Below, one piece after another: positions 1 to 8,540 of a DNA stretch of 64,000 nt. Origin of the DNA: Saccharopolyspora galaxeae (GTDB lineage Bacteria; Actinomycetota; Actinomycetes; Mycobacteriales; Pseudonocardiaceae); assembly GCF_016526145.1 (NCBI RefSeq), contig NZ_JADDUE010000013.1, forward strand, positions 83,215 through 147,214, written 5' to 3'. Made by a program: the position numbers and the translations under genes. The first letter of the stretch is position 1. Every line of letters begins with the position of its first letter. The notes under the pieces were generated by a model that saw only the letters and a list, made by a program, of their open reading frames with translations, searched no databases and was not told the origin of the DNA.

Positions 1-2
1 TG

Positions 3-668
3 GGGTGGCCGCTGACGGTGAACGTGGTGCTGCACCGGCAGAACCTCGACCGCATCGCCGAAATCGTGGCCCTGGCCGAGGAGTTGGGCGCCGACCGGCT
101 CGAACTCGCCAACACGCAGTACTACGGCTGGGCCTGGCGCAACCGGGACGTATTGCTGCCCAGTCGCGACCAGATCGAGCGGGCCGAACAGGTCGTGCGA
201 TCAGAGCGGGAACGCCTGCCGCACATGGAAATCATCCACGTGCTGCCCGACTACTACAGCCAGTACCCCAAGGCGTGCATGGGCGGATGGGCGCAACGCC
301 AGCTCACCATCGCGCCCAACGGGGACGCCCTGCCCTGCCCGGCAGCGCAATCGTTGCCGCTGCCGCGGGAAAGCGTGCGCGAGCGCCCGTTGGCGCGGAT
401 CTGGCAGGAGTCGCCGCTGTTCGAGGCGTTCCGCGGCACGGACTGGATGCCCGAGCCGTGCCGGAGCTGTTCGCGCCGCGACGTCGACTTCGGCGGCTGC
501 CGCTGCCAAGCGTTCCAACTCACCGGCGACGCCGCGCGCACCGACCCGGTCTGCCACCTCTCGCCGGACCGCGAACTCGTCGACCAGGCGGTACGTGCGG
601 CCAACGCGAGCGAGGAAACCGTCCGCGGCGAGCTCACCCCGCGGCCGCATCCGCGAGACCAGCGTTGA
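3..668 (+). CDS. pqqE: PqqE, radical SAM PQQ-biosynthesis enzyme (C-terminal part)
   Basis: PqqE forms the C-C bond between Glu and Tyr of the PqqA precursor peptide, an early step of pyrroloquinoline quinone synthesis. The gene enters from the left edge: the reading frame is open from base 3 and reads GWPLTVNVVLH, a typical internal PqqE stretch, so the GTG at 18 is unlikely to be the true start. The visible part is the C-terminal SPASM domain. Cysteines lie, counted from the GTG, at about 87, 107, 148, 151, 161, 163 and 179, with the characteristic GGCRCQAF and TDPVC segments that bind auxiliary Fe-S clusters. The radical-SAM CxxxCxxC motif lies outside the window. The other pqq genes are presumably upstream. 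It converges on the next gene with a 4-base gap. Confidence 0.88.
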   Translation, partial: GWPLTVNVVLHRQNLDRIAEIVALAEELGADRLELANTQYYGWAWRNRDVLLPSRDQIERAEQVVRSERERLPHMEIIHVLPDYYSQYPKACMGGWAQRQLTIAPNGDALPCPAAQSLPLPRESVRERPLARIWQESPLFEAFRGTDWMPEPCRSCSRRDVDFGGCRCQAFQLTGDAARTDPVCHLSPDRELVDQAVRAANASEETVRGELTPRPHPRDQR

Positions 669-672
669 CGGG

Positions 673-1782
673 CTAATCGCTGTCCAGGGGAACCTCACCG
701 AAGGCCATCAGGCTGATGACGAAGTAACCGATGTAGAGCGCGAGCAGAACGGCCCCGTGCCAGCGGCGCAACCGCCCGGTCGCCAGGAAGATCGCCGAGA
801 GGACCGTCATCACCAGCAGCACGGGAAGGTGCCAGGACAGCACGTTCGCGTTGACCGTGATGGCCCCGCCCACCAGCAGCACGATGCCGAGCTTGCCGGT
901 CACCGAGAACACGATGCTGCCGATGACGTTGGCGACGCCGATCTCCGGCGCGCCCCTGCGTGCGGGCTCCACGGTCAGGAAGAGGTCCTCGAGGGAGAGC
1001 ACCAGCGTCGCGATCGTGACGCCGAAGACGGTGCCGTCGATGCCGAACTCGTCGAGGATCCCGTCGGTGCCCTGTCCCGCGATGCTGGCTCCGACGACGA
1101 GACCGGCCAACGCCAGCACCGCGAGCGCGAGACCGGCCCACAGGGGCCGTTGACGGGCTTGCACGAAGCCCTGGTCGACGCGCAGGTCGTTCGGGAGGGC
1201 GAGTCCGCCGGAACCGGAGGGCCCTGCGTCGTCCGCCGCATCGTCGCTTTCGGCCGCTGCGGCGGTTGGCGTCGCCGCTGCACCGGTGCGGGTGCCGACC
1301 TTCTCGACCTGCTCGTAGAGCTCGGCGTTGCGGAACACCGGGCGTCGCGATGTGTATTCGCGATAGCCGATCCAGCACACGAACGCCACGAACAGGACCA
1401 GCAGCACGATGCCCGTGACCGATGTCAGCGCCCCGGTCAAGGCCAGGGCCCACAGCACGACCGGCCCTGCCACGAAAAGCGCGAGGTAATCCTTGGGAAC
1501 GTCGACGCGGCACGGAGCGATCAGCGCTGCCAACGCCAGCACGATCCCCGTCATCGCGATCGTCGTGCCGATCACCGTGCCCAGGGCCACGTGCTCCAGT
1601 TCGTCGACGTTGAGCACGATGCCGAATGCCAGATCGTCGAACTCGATCCCGGTGAACACGACCGCGATGAGGAACAGCGAGACCGCCCACCTGCTGGCCA
1701 CGCCGACCAGGAACCCGATGAGCTTCTCGGCGCTGTAGACCAGCAGTGCGATGCCCAATGCGAACTCGACGACCGGGATCAC
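673..1782 (-). CDS. Sodium/calcium exchanger (CaCA) family membrane protein
   Basis: A 369-residue polytopic membrane protein with two inverted halves of about five hydrophobic helices, joined by a charged, alanine-rich cytoplasmic loop (about residues 165-215). Each half has an acidic-residue-containing helix of the alpha-repeat type: FTGIEFDDLAFG in the first half, LSLEDLFLT followed by NVIGSIVFS in the second. This is the architecture of cation/Ca2+ or cation/H+ antiporters, which exchange Ca2+ or Na+ across the inner membrane. The ion specificity cannot be read from sequence. It is monocistronic and converges on pqqE; nothing links it to PQQ synthesis apart from position. Confidence 0.75.
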   Translation of the reverse strand: MIPVVEFALGIALLVYSAEKLIGFLVGVASRWAVSLFLIAVVFTGIEFDDLAFGIVLNVDELEHVALGTVIGTTIAMTGIVLALAALIAPCRVDVPKDYLALFVAGPVVLWALALTGALTSVTGIVLLVLFVAFVCWIGYREYTSRRPVFRNAELYEQVEKVGTRTGAAATPTAAAAESDDAADDAGPSGSGGLALPNDLRVDQGFVQARQRPLWAGLALAVLALAGLVVGASIAGQGTDGILDEFGIDGTVFGVTIATLVLSLEDLFLTVEPARRGAPEIGVANVIGSIVFSVTGKLGIVLLVGGAITVNANVLSWHLPVLLVMTVLSAIFLATGRLRRWHGAVLLALYIGYFVISLMAFGEVPLDSD

Positions 1783-2053
1783 GGGAAACTCCTCGCCGAG
1801 CCGACGTCAGGGAGATCCGATCATGCTGCCCCGCTGCGCGCGGGTTTGCAACACCGTTTCCCCGGCCGGTCGCCGGTGCGCACTCCGGCCGAGCGGCCGA
1901 ACGACACCCGGTGCGCCTGTGGCGAGATCACCGTCCGGACGGCGTGCGCGTCCGGACCCTCGAGCCCAGCACGACGCTTTACCGCACCAGCCATCTCCCA
2001 TAACCTGACGATCATGACCGCTTGCAGCTCCCGTCCGGAGCGGCGGTGAGGCC
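1783..2053. other. Divergent intergenic region
   Basis: This 271-base gap separates the divergent exchanger gene and SRPBCC gene and must carry both promoters. I see no convincing -35/-10 pair, RNA gene or conserved small ORF. An uninterrupted frame running through it on the plus strand is the high-GC shadow of the exchanger gene. Confidence 0.4.
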
Positions 2054-2575
2054 ATGAGCGTCGCGAACCTGCACGAACGGACCTTCACGGTCCAACCGCA
2101 GGCAGTGGGTGCGCTGCTCGACGCGCTCGCGGCCGAGGGAGATCCCACGTGGCCCGGCGACATCTGGCCCGCCCTGCGCCTGGACCGCCCGCTCGGCATC
2201 GGGGCGACGGGAGGACACGGACCGATCCGCTACCACGTGGTGGCCTACGTCCCCGGCCAGCGGGTGCGGTTCCGGTTCGACCGGCCGCACGGGTTCGACG
2301 GTTTCCACGAGTTCATCGTGCTGCCCGACCATGACGGCACGGTGCTCCAGCACAAGATCGCCATGCGAGTGCGTGGTCCTGCGCTCTTGACGTGGCCCCT
2401 GGTCTTCGGCCCGCTGCACGACGCTCTGCTGGAGGACCTGCTCGATCGTGCGGAGGAACACCTCACCGACGGCGTCGCTCGACGCGCCCGGTGGAGCTGG
2501 TGGGTCCGAGTGCTGCGTCGCCTGTCGATGCCGCGGCGCAAGACCTCCCGGGCGCAGGCGGGCGAGTCCGCCTAG
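2054..2575 (+). CDS. SRPBCC family protein
   Basis: A 173-residue protein of the SRPBCC/START-like fold, a helix-grip cavity that binds hydrophobic ligands. The pattern is an N-terminal strand, a central hydrophobic sheet region (YHVVAYVPGQRVRFRF, then GFDGFHEFIVL) and a long C-terminal helix (about residues 112-140). A basic, Arg/Lys-rich tail ends the protein. No catalytic residues are recognisable and the ligand is unknown. The ATG start follows directly on a GGTGAGG-like ribosome-binding site. Convergent with the alpha/beta hydrolase downstream. Confidence 0.65.
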   Translation: MSVANLHERTFTVQPQAVGALLDALAAEGDPTWPGDIWPALRLDRPLGIGATGGHGPIRYHVVAYVPGQRVRFRFDRPHGFDGFHEFIVLPDHDGTVLQHKIAMRVRGPALLTWPLVFGPLHDALLEDLLDRAEEHLTDGVARRARWSWWVRVLRRLSMPRRKTSRAQAGESA

Positions 2576-2641
2576 TCGCGCGAGAGTCCTCAGTGGACCA
2601 ATCGGCGAGCGATTCGGGGGAACCTCGGCCGCGCGGCGCGG

Positions 2642-3490
2642 CTAGCACTGCTCGTTCAGCCAGGCCGCGGTCGCCTCGGCAGCAGCTGTGCCGGGAAGCA
2701 GGGGTATGCCGTGCCCGCAGTCGAGCACGTTCAGGTGCGCGCCAACGTGGTCGGCGAGTTCGCGCAACGCCGACACGGGCACGAGCGGATCCCGCTCCCC
2801 CGCGACGATTCGCACCGGGCACCGCAACGGATCGACGTCGACCGGCAGCCGGAACCGGACCGCGTCGAGGACCGCGACCGGGGACTCGCCGACCAGTGTT
2901 CGCGCCCACGCCCGCGCGGTGGCCCGGCCCGCGTCGTCGTCGAGATCCAGGTGGTCGAAGAACATGCTGGTGGCGGTGCTGACGTCCGGCGGCCGCCACA
3001 GGCGGTCCGGACGCGGCCGCACCGGGATCGGTTCGGCACCGAAGCCCCGCGGCACGACGGGAGCCACCAACACGAGCGCGGCCACGTTGCCGTGCCGGCA
3101 CGCCCAGTCGAGGCAGGCGAATCCGCCCATGCTGTGTCCAATGAGGACCGCCGGGCGCCGCAACCGATCGAGCACCCTGGACAGTTCGCCGCCGGCGTCG
3201 GCAACACTGCGCAAGGAACGCCCGAGCGCATCGGCCACCGGCGCCGAACCGAACCGGCCGAACCAGTTCGGCGCGTACGTGCGCCATCCCGCCGCTGCCA
3301 GCACCGAGCTCCATTGCCGCCAGCACCAGGCGCCGTGGCATCCGCCGTGCAGCAGCACGACGGGCGGCCGATCATCCGCCGGCTCGGGGTCCGGGCCTGC
3401 GACCTCGACAACGACACCGTTCCACCGCACGCGCTCGGCGAACACCACACCACCCTCCGTTCCTCCGCCCCAGCCGGCGAGATCGAGCAC
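2642..3490 (-). CDS. Alpha/beta hydrolase
   Basis: A 282-residue alpha/beta-hydrolase-fold enzyme. The oxyanion-hole segment VLLHGGCHGAWCW lies near residue 45, the nucleophile elbow GHSMGG near residue 118, and the catalytic His is in CGHGIPLL near residue 260, which resembles the PGHS-type end of esterases and C-C hydrolases. Acid candidates are in the GERDPLVP segment. The HGGCHGAWCW signature is shared with the plant methylesterase/hydroxynitrile-lyase-like branch. The substrate cannot be assigned. It stands alone, with a 331-base AT-richer gap upstream. Confidence 0.75.
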   Translation of the reverse strand: MLDLAGWGGGTEGGVVFAERVRWNGVVVEVAGPDPEPADDRPPVVLLHGGCHGAWCWRQWSSVLAAAGWRTYAPNWFGRFGSAPVADALGRSLRSVADAGGELSRVLDRLRRPAVLIGHSMGGFACLDWACRHGNVAALVLVAPVVPRGFGAEPIPVRPRPDRLWRPPDVSTATSMFFDHLDLDDDAGRATARAWARTLVGESPVAVLDAVRFRLPVDVDPLRCPVRIVAGERDPLVPVSALRELADHVGAHLNVLDCGHGIPLLPGTAAAEATAAWLNEQC

Positions 3491-3821
3491 GGCGGTCCGA
3501 CGTTAGCGGGCGAGGAAGGGAAGTTGCGGTGATCGCGCGCATTCCACTCCGATGATGTAGCGATGGAAGAGCTGCTTCCGCTCCGCGCCCGTCCGACTGC
3601 CGAGCTCCACGGGCAATATTTCCCAAGAACCCGAGCGCTTTGACCATTATTCGTCCACATTGGACATCTTGTTTCCTGCCGCCGGAAGCAACGCCTTGGT
3701 CCGTCCGGACCACCACCCCCGCTGCAATTCGGCGAAGACCGCCCGAGCCATTCATTTCCGCCTCAATTGACCGATCAAATCGAATATTGACCGGCATTTC
3801 CAGCCGGGCTACGTTCAGCTC
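3491..3821. other. AT-richer divergent intergenic region
   Basis: This 331-base gap lies between the divergent hydrolase and HutC-type regulator genes and is clearly less GC-rich than its surroundings around 3620-3800. It contains TTGACCG-type direct repeats (about 3767 and 3787, 20 bases apart) and a short inverted repeat described separately. No gene is apparent in it. Confidence 0.5.
3767..3778. promoter_or_regulatory. Possible GntR operator (TTGA-CCGA-TCAA)
   Basis: A short inverted repeat, TTGA-N4-TCAA, sits 44 bases before the GTG of the HutC-type regulator. The octamer ATTGACCG starts at 3766 and recurs at 3786. Autoregulation through operators immediately upstream is common for this regulator subfamily, but the arms here are only four bases, so this is a weak call. 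Confidence 0.25.
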
Positions 3822-4535
3822 GTGGCGATCCCGGCGTACTTGCGCATCCGCACCGAACTGGAGCAGCAGATCCAGTCCGGTGCGCTGGCGCCGGGTACGC
3901 GGCTGCCCACGGAGGCCGAACTCCAGCAGCGGTACTCGGTCGGCCGCGCCACCGCGCAGCGGGTGCTGACCGAGCTGTCCCGGGCCGGACTGGTGGAACG
4001 CCACCGGCGGCGCGGCACCTTCGTCGCCGACGGTGCACGGCAGGAGAACCTGCTGCGCATGGTGCATCCGGCGCTGCACGGCCCGGAGATTCCGGGACCG
4101 CACGCGGTGGATTCGGCCATGGTGATCCCCGCCGAGGACGCCGACGTCGCCCTTCCCGGCATCACCGGGGACGCGCCGGTGAACCAATTGCGGCGGCTGA
4201 AGTTCGACGTCGAGCACAACCCGATCGCAGTCGAGCTCGCCGCCGTCCCGTTCTCGCTGGCACCACGCCTGTTCGACGAGAACCTGGAACACCTCACGGT
4301 GCACGACTACTTCGCCCGCAACCGGATTCCGGTGGCGAAGTCGCGCGTGTACGTCGACCCGATTCCGCTCGATGCGGCGACCGCGGCCCGCTTCGGCACC
4401 GAGCCGGGCCGGGCCGTGATCCGGTTGCGCCGGTTGACCTGGCTGACCGGCGGTGGGCTGGCCGAGGCCATGTGGCACATCATCCGGCCCGACCTGGTCG
4501 AGTTCTTCGTCGAGCAATCCGTGCTGGCCACCTGA
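3822..4535 (+). CDS. GntR/HutC-family transcriptional regulator
   Basis: A 237-residue repressor-type regulator. Residues 1-70 are the GntR winged helix (GTRLPTEAELQQRYSVGRATAQRVL, broken here by its recognition helix around residues 36-50). Residues 90-230 form a UTRA ligand-binding domain of the HutC subfamily (chorismate-lyase fold), with the closing RLRRLTWL and WHIIRPDLVEF strands typical of it. The GTG start was chosen because the helix-turn-helix begins at once. It lies 106 bases upstream of the oxidase-symporter-oxidase genes on the same strand, so it probably controls them in response to their substrate. Confidence 0.82.
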   Translation: MAIPAYLRIRTELEQQIQSGALAPGTRLPTEAELQQRYSVGRATAQRVLTELSRAGLVERHRRRGTFVADGARQENLLRMVHPALHGPEIPGPHAVDSAMVIPAEDADVALPGITGDAPVNQLRRLKFDVEHNPIAVELAAVPFSLAPRLFDENLEHLTVHDYFARNRIPVAKSRVYVDPIPLDAATAARFGTEPGRAVIRLRRLTWLTGGGLAEAMWHIIRPDLVEFFVEQSVLAT

Positions 4536-4641
4536 TACGACTTCGCGTCCGCCCGGGGATCTGCGCTTCCCGGCCGATTCCTGCTGCCGCTGCTCCCGCA
4601 GCACGGCTTTTCCGCTCGCACTCGCAGAATGGGAGCCACCA

Positions 4642-5775
4642 ATGACCTCACCACGCGTCGCGGTGGTCGGCACCGGCGTCATCGGCGCCATGACGGCATG
4701 GCGCCTGGCCCGGCGCGGAGCCGACGTGATCGCACTGGACGCCCTTTCCCCGGGACACGACCGCGGAGCCTCGGCCGGCGAGTCCCGCATCTTCCGCACG
4801 CTCTACAAGGAGGGATCCGGTTACGTGCCGCTGCTGCAGCGATCCGGCGCGCTGTGGCGCGAGCTGGAACTGAGCACCGGCACCCGGCTGCTGACGATGT
4901 GCGGAGGCCTCACCATCGGTCCGCGCGAGCACGCCGATGTCCGAGCCGTGCGCCGCTGCGCCGAGGAGCACGACCTCGACCACGAGGTCCTGGACACCGC
5001 GGCGGCTCGGCAGCGCTTCGCGCAGCACCGGATCGACGACGACGAGATCATGGTGTTCGATCCGGCGGCGGGCGTGCTGCGGCCCGAACCCGCGGTGCAA
5101 GCAGCGCTGCACGCGGCCGGGCTCGCGGGCGCGTCGATCCTGCCCTACCACCGGGTCGACGATGTCGCCGAAACCGCGCGGGGATGGCGAATCACCAGCG
5201 GTGCCACGCACTTCGACGTCGACCACGTCGTGTTCGCCCCGGGCCCGTGGGCGCGGCAGCTGGACCCGCTGAGCACGCTTCCCGTCGAGATCCGGTTGAT
5301 CACCGCGTACTGGTTCGCGACCCGCGACACCGCCGCGCACCGGCCGGACCGGTTGCCGATCGCGATCCGCCGCCACCGGGACGCCGGGTTCTCCTGCTTC
5401 CCGGTGCTGGACGGGGTCGGCATCAAGATCATCCCGCATCACCTCGGATGGCCGGTCCTGCACGACCCGGCCGCGCTGCCCCGTTCGGCCGAGCCGGAGT
5501 ACGCCCGCGCGGCTTCGGAAGCCGCCCGGCGGCTGCTGCCCGGGGTCGTGCCGCACCCGGTGCGGATCGGCACCTACGCCGAGGGCTTCACGCCGGACGA
5601 GCACGCCCTGCTGGGCCCGCTACCCGGGCACCGCAACGCCACCGTCATGACCGGCTTCTCCGGGCACGGCTTCAAGCTCGCCCCGGTCTTCGGCGAGCTC
5701 GGCGCCGAGCTGGCGCTCGGGGAACCCGCCAGCCACGACATCACCGCGCTGGACCCCGGCCGCCGCGCGGACTGA
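4642..5775 (+). CDS. FAD-dependent oxidoreductase, monomeric sarcosine oxidase/MTOX type
   Basis: A 377-residue flavoenzyme of the DAO family, closest in layout to monomeric sarcosine oxidase and N-methyltryptophan oxidase. It has an N-terminal dinucleotide fold (VVGTGVIGAMTAWRLARRG, about residues 7-25), an SRIFRTLYKEGSGY segment corresponding to the active-site Arg region, and a C-terminal GFSGHGFKLAPVFGE motif characteristic of this family. The usual C-terminal Cys that covalently binds FAD in monomeric sarcosine oxidase is not obvious (the motif CxY/F is replaced), so FAD may be non-covalent. The likely reaction is oxidative deamination or N-demethylation of an amino acid. The ATG is preceded by GGGAG. 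First gene of a symporter/oxidase trio. Confidence 0.8.
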   Translation: MTSPRVAVVGTGVIGAMTAWRLARRGADVIALDALSPGHDRGASAGESRIFRTLYKEGSGYVPLLQRSGALWRELELSTGTRLLTMCGGLTIGPREHADVRAVRRCAEEHDLDHEVLDTAAARQRFAQHRIDDDEIMVFDPAAGVLRPEPAVQAALHAAGLAGASILPYHRVDDVAETARGWRITSGATHFDVDHVVFAPGPWARQLDPLSTLPVEIRLITAYWFATRDTAAHRPDRLPIAIRRHRDAGFSCFPVLDGVGIKIIPHHLGWPVLHDPAALPRSAEPEYARAASEAARRLLPGVVPHPVRIGTYAEGFTPDEHALLGPLPGHRNATVMTGFSGHGFKLAPVFGELGAELALGEPASHDITALDPGRRAD

Positions 5776-5807
5776 GAACCGTCCACACAGGACCCCTGGA
5801 GGCAACC

Positions 5808-7241
5808 GTGCCCACCGGTTCCACCGCCCAAATCGCCGGAGTCGTCCTCGCCAGCCTGCTGGTGATCGGTTTCGGAGTGGCCATGTCGGTCCATTTCGGA
5901 CGCAAGGCGAAGACCGCGCAGGACTGGCTGTCGGCCGGCGAGTCGCTGCCGCTGGTCGTAGTGATCATCACGCAGTTCGCGACCGCGACCGGCGGCGGGG
6001 TGCTCATCGCGCACGTCGGCATCGGCTACCGCTCGGGCTGGTCGGTCTTCGCCTACGAGGGCTGCGTGCTGGTCGGCTTCCTCGGGTTGATGCTGATCGC
6101 CAAATGGCTGCGGCAGCAGCGGTTCACCACCGTTCCGGACGTCGTGACCCGGCTGTTCGGCAGGCATCGGATGGTCACCGCCATCGCCGCGCTGGCCGCC
6201 CTGGTGGTGCCGTTCGGCTGGCTGGCGACCCAGTTCGTGGCCTTCGCCCAGCTTTTCGGCCGGCTGACCGGGATGCCGGACGCCGCGCTGATCGTCGTGA
6301 TCATGCTGGCATCGCTGCTGTTCGTGCTGCCGGGCGGAATGACGTCGGTGGCCTGGACGGACTTCGTGTTCGGCATCTTGATGATCGTTCTGTCGCTCGG
6401 CGTCGCGGCCTACGCGGTCGACCTGGCAGGCGGCTGGCGGCAGATCACCGAGACCGTGCCGCGGCAGCTGTGGGGCTGGGGCGGGTTCACCGCGGCCGGC
6501 GGGGAGCAGCTCTGGCTCTGGATCGCCGCGATCGTGCCGGGCACGCTGACCAACCAGCTCTACTACCAGCGCGTGTTCGCCACCAAGAAGGTCTCCGACG
6601 CCCGGCGCGGGCTCGCGCTGTCCGGGCTGACGATGCTCATCGGCGGCGTCTACGCCGGATGCATCGGGCTCGCGGTGCACTCGCTGAACCCGGGTCTGAC
6701 CAACGAGGAGGACGCGGCCGGATGGCTGCTGACCCGGCTGCCGAGCTGGCTGGTGGTGGTCTTCGGCGCGTTCCTGGTCTCGACGATCGTCTCGACCACG
6801 GGCGCCGCCCTGCAATCCGTGGTCGCCAACCTGACCAGGGACGTCTACCACAACATCGTGGGCGGCGAGCACGACGAACGCCGGACCGTGCGGCTGTCGC
6901 GGACGATCACGGTCGCGGTATCCCTGTTGGCCGCGGTGCTGGCGATCCTGTTCCCCAAGGCGCTGACCTGGCTGGTGGCCACCTACGCCTACTCGGCCGC
7001 GGCGCTGGCCGCGCCCATCTTCCTCGGCTACCTGCTGCACCGGCGACGTCGGCTGACACCGGCGACCGCGATCGCCAGCATGATCGCCGGGGTCGCGGGC
7101 TGCGCGGCCGCCCAGCTGGCGGACACGACCGTTCCGTACGCGGTGTACGGGATCGCCGCCTCGGCCGCGGTGCTGCTGGTATTGGCGATGCTCGCACCCG
7201 CCGACCGCGACCAGACCCCGCACGCGGGAGTGAGGAGCTGA
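5808..7241 (+). CDS. Sodium:solute symporter (SSS family)
   Basis: A 477-residue membrane protein with about 13 predicted hydrophobic helices and the SSS-family pattern, including a helix pair around QFATATGGGVLIAHVGIGYRSG (residues about 48-70) and PDVVTRLFGR after the second/third helix. The family imports organic solutes with Na+. A GTG start at 5808 is preceded by CTGGAGG. It is followed only 2 bases later by the next oxidase, so they are co-translated. Its place between two FAD amino-acid/amine oxidases suggests it imports their substrate, perhaps an N-methyl amino acid, D-amino acid or betaine-like compound; this is inference. Confidence 0.83.
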   Translation: MPTGSTAQIAGVVLASLLVIGFGVAMSVHFGRKAKTAQDWLSAGESLPLVVVIITQFATATGGGVLIAHVGIGYRSGWSVFAYEGCVLVGFLGLMLIAKWLRQQRFTTVPDVVTRLFGRHRMVTAIAALAALVVPFGWLATQFVAFAQLFGRLTGMPDAALIVVIMLASLLFVLPGGMTSVAWTDFVFGILMIVLSLGVAAYAVDLAGGWRQITETVPRQLWGWGGFTAAGGEQLWLWIAAIVPGTLTNQLYYQRVFATKKVSDARRGLALSGLTMLIGGVYAGCIGLAVHSLNPGLTNEEDAAGWLLTRLPSWLVVVFGAFLVSTIVSTTGAALQSVVANLTRDVYHNIVGGEHDERRTVRLSRTITVAVSLLAAVLAILFPKALTWLVATYAYSAAALAAPIFLGYLLHRRRRLTPATAIASMIAGVAGCAAAQLADTTVPYAVYGIAASAAVLLVLAMLAPADRDQTPHAGVRS

Positions 7242-7243
7242 GC

Positions 7244-8404
7244 ATGCGGATCGCCGTCATCGGACTCGGAGTGCTGGGCGCCAGTGCCGCCCGTTCGCTG
7301 AGCCTCGCCGGCGCCGAGGTGACCGTGTTCGAACGGTCCGGCGCCCTCGCCGGAACCTCCGGAACCTCGTTCGCCTGGACCAACTCGCACAACAAGAACC
7401 CGCGCGCTTACCACGATCTCAACGTCGCCGGGATGGCCGAGCACGAGGCGCTCGCGGCGGATCCGGGACCGCACCGGCGCTGGTTCGCGCGGACCGGCAA
7501 CCTGGAGTGGGCCGCCGACGAGGCCGGAACCGAGCGGCTCGCCGCTTCGGTCGCCGAGCTCGCGGCCCGCGACTACCCGGTCGGCTGGATCACTCCCGGA
7601 CGTGCCCGCGAACTGGTCCCGGACCTGCGGGTTCCCGCCGGGATCGAGGACATCGCCTACTACCCGACCGAAGGTCACGTCGTACCGGCACTCCTGCTGG
7701 CGCGGTTGTGGGGCCAGGCAAGGGATCTCGGGGCGCGGTTGCGCTGTCCTGCCGAGGTCCTCGGTCTGTCCGAAGTGGAGCGAGGAGTGCGGATCGAGCT
7801 GGCCGACGGCACCGCCGAAGCCGACGCGGTGGTGCTCGCGGCGGGGCGGTGGACCGAGGAGCTGAGCGCCGCAGCGGGCTGCCGGATACCGATGGCCGCA
7901 CCGGACGCCGCGGGCTCGGCGACCGTCGGTCTGCTCGGCTACACCAGCCCCCTGCCGGTGCGGATGGACCGGGTGCTCACCACGCCGAAGCTCAACGTCC
8001 GCCCGGACGGCGGCGGCCGACTGGTCGTCCAGGGCCTGGATCTCGACGCCGACGCGGATCCGGCCGCGCCCCCGGCGGTGAACGGCCGGCACGCGCAGGA
8101 GCTGCGCGGCAGGCTCACCGAACTGCTGGGGCAAGCCGCCGGGTTGGAATCCTTGCGGGTGGGCCAGCGAGCCATGCCCGCCGACGGGCTCACCGTCGCC
8201 GGATTCCTCGGCGGCAGCGGACGGATCTACGCGATGGCCACCCACAGCGGCATCACGCTCGGGCCACTGCTCGGCAAGCTCGCGGCACAAGAGATCACCA
8301 CCGGCGACCCCGCGGAGGCGCTGGCGCCGTTCCGGCCGGACCGCCTGATCGGCAGGTCCGGCCTACCGCCGCTGACACCGGCCCGCTTCGCCGGACAGCA
8401 GTGA
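7244..8404 (+). CDS. FAD-dependent oxidoreductase, D-amino-acid dehydrogenase (DadA)-like
   Basis: A 386-residue DAO-family flavoprotein. The FAD-binding GxGxxG occurs at the very N-terminus (VIGLGVLGASAARSLSLAG), followed by SGTSFAWTNSHNKNPRAY, which resembles the DadA/glycine-oxidase substrate loop, and a C-terminal GRIYAMATHSGITLGP motif that closes the FAD site. It begins 2 bases after the symporter stop with an in-gene AGTGAGGAG ribosome-binding site, indicating one operon. Predicted role is dehydrogenation of an imported amino acid to the 2-oxo acid. It differs from the first oxidase of the trio, so they may act on successive or related substrates. Confidence 0.78.
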   Translation: MRIAVIGLGVLGASAARSLSLAGAEVTVFERSGALAGTSGTSFAWTNSHNKNPRAYHDLNVAGMAEHEALAADPGPHRRWFARTGNLEWAADEAGTERLAASVAELAARDYPVGWITPGRARELVPDLRVPAGIEDIAYYPTEGHVVPALLLARLWGQARDLGARLRCPAEVLGLSEVERGVRIELADGTAEADAVVLAAGRWTEELSAAAGCRIPMAAPDAAGSATVGLLGYTSPLPVRMDRVLTTPKLNVRPDGGGRLVVQGLDLDADADPAAPPAVNGRHAQELRGRLTELLGQAAGLESLRVGQRAMPADGLTVAGFLGGSGRIYAMATHSGITLGPLLGKLAAQEITTGDPAEALAPFRPDRLIGRSGLPPLTPARFAGQQ

Positions 8405-8467
8405 GCCCCGGTGAAACGTTCGGCGGTGAAGGCGAGCAGGGCGGTCACGCGGTCCGCTCCGGGTGCG

Positions 8468-8532
8468 GAACGCCTCGGAACCGCACCGCGCGGCCGACCT
8501 GCTCATGTCTTCGCGGAGGCTCCGAGGCGTTC
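8468..8532. terminator. Long inverted repeat between convergent genes
   Basis: Twelve-base perfect arms GAACGCCTCGGA (8468-8479) and TCCGAGGCGTTC (8521-8532) flank a 41-base GC-rich loop. The repeat sits exactly between the convergent DadA-like oxidase and the cupin gene, fitting a bidirectional terminator. The loop is long and there is no U-tract, as is common in actinomycetes. Confidence 0.5.
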
Positions 8533-8540
8533 TCCCAGCG

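Noticed and set aside
595..2049. A 484-codon open frame on the plus strand opposite the cation exchanger
   Set aside because: The product is Arg/Asp/Gln/His-rich low-complexity sequence without any domain, typical of the antisense frame of a high-GC gene; the minus-strand exchanger has clear family motifs.
2628..2642. GCCGCGCGGCGCGGC as a terminator for the SRPBCC gene
   Set aside because: The arms leave only a one-base loop and the sequence is simple GC-rich; not distinguishable from background.
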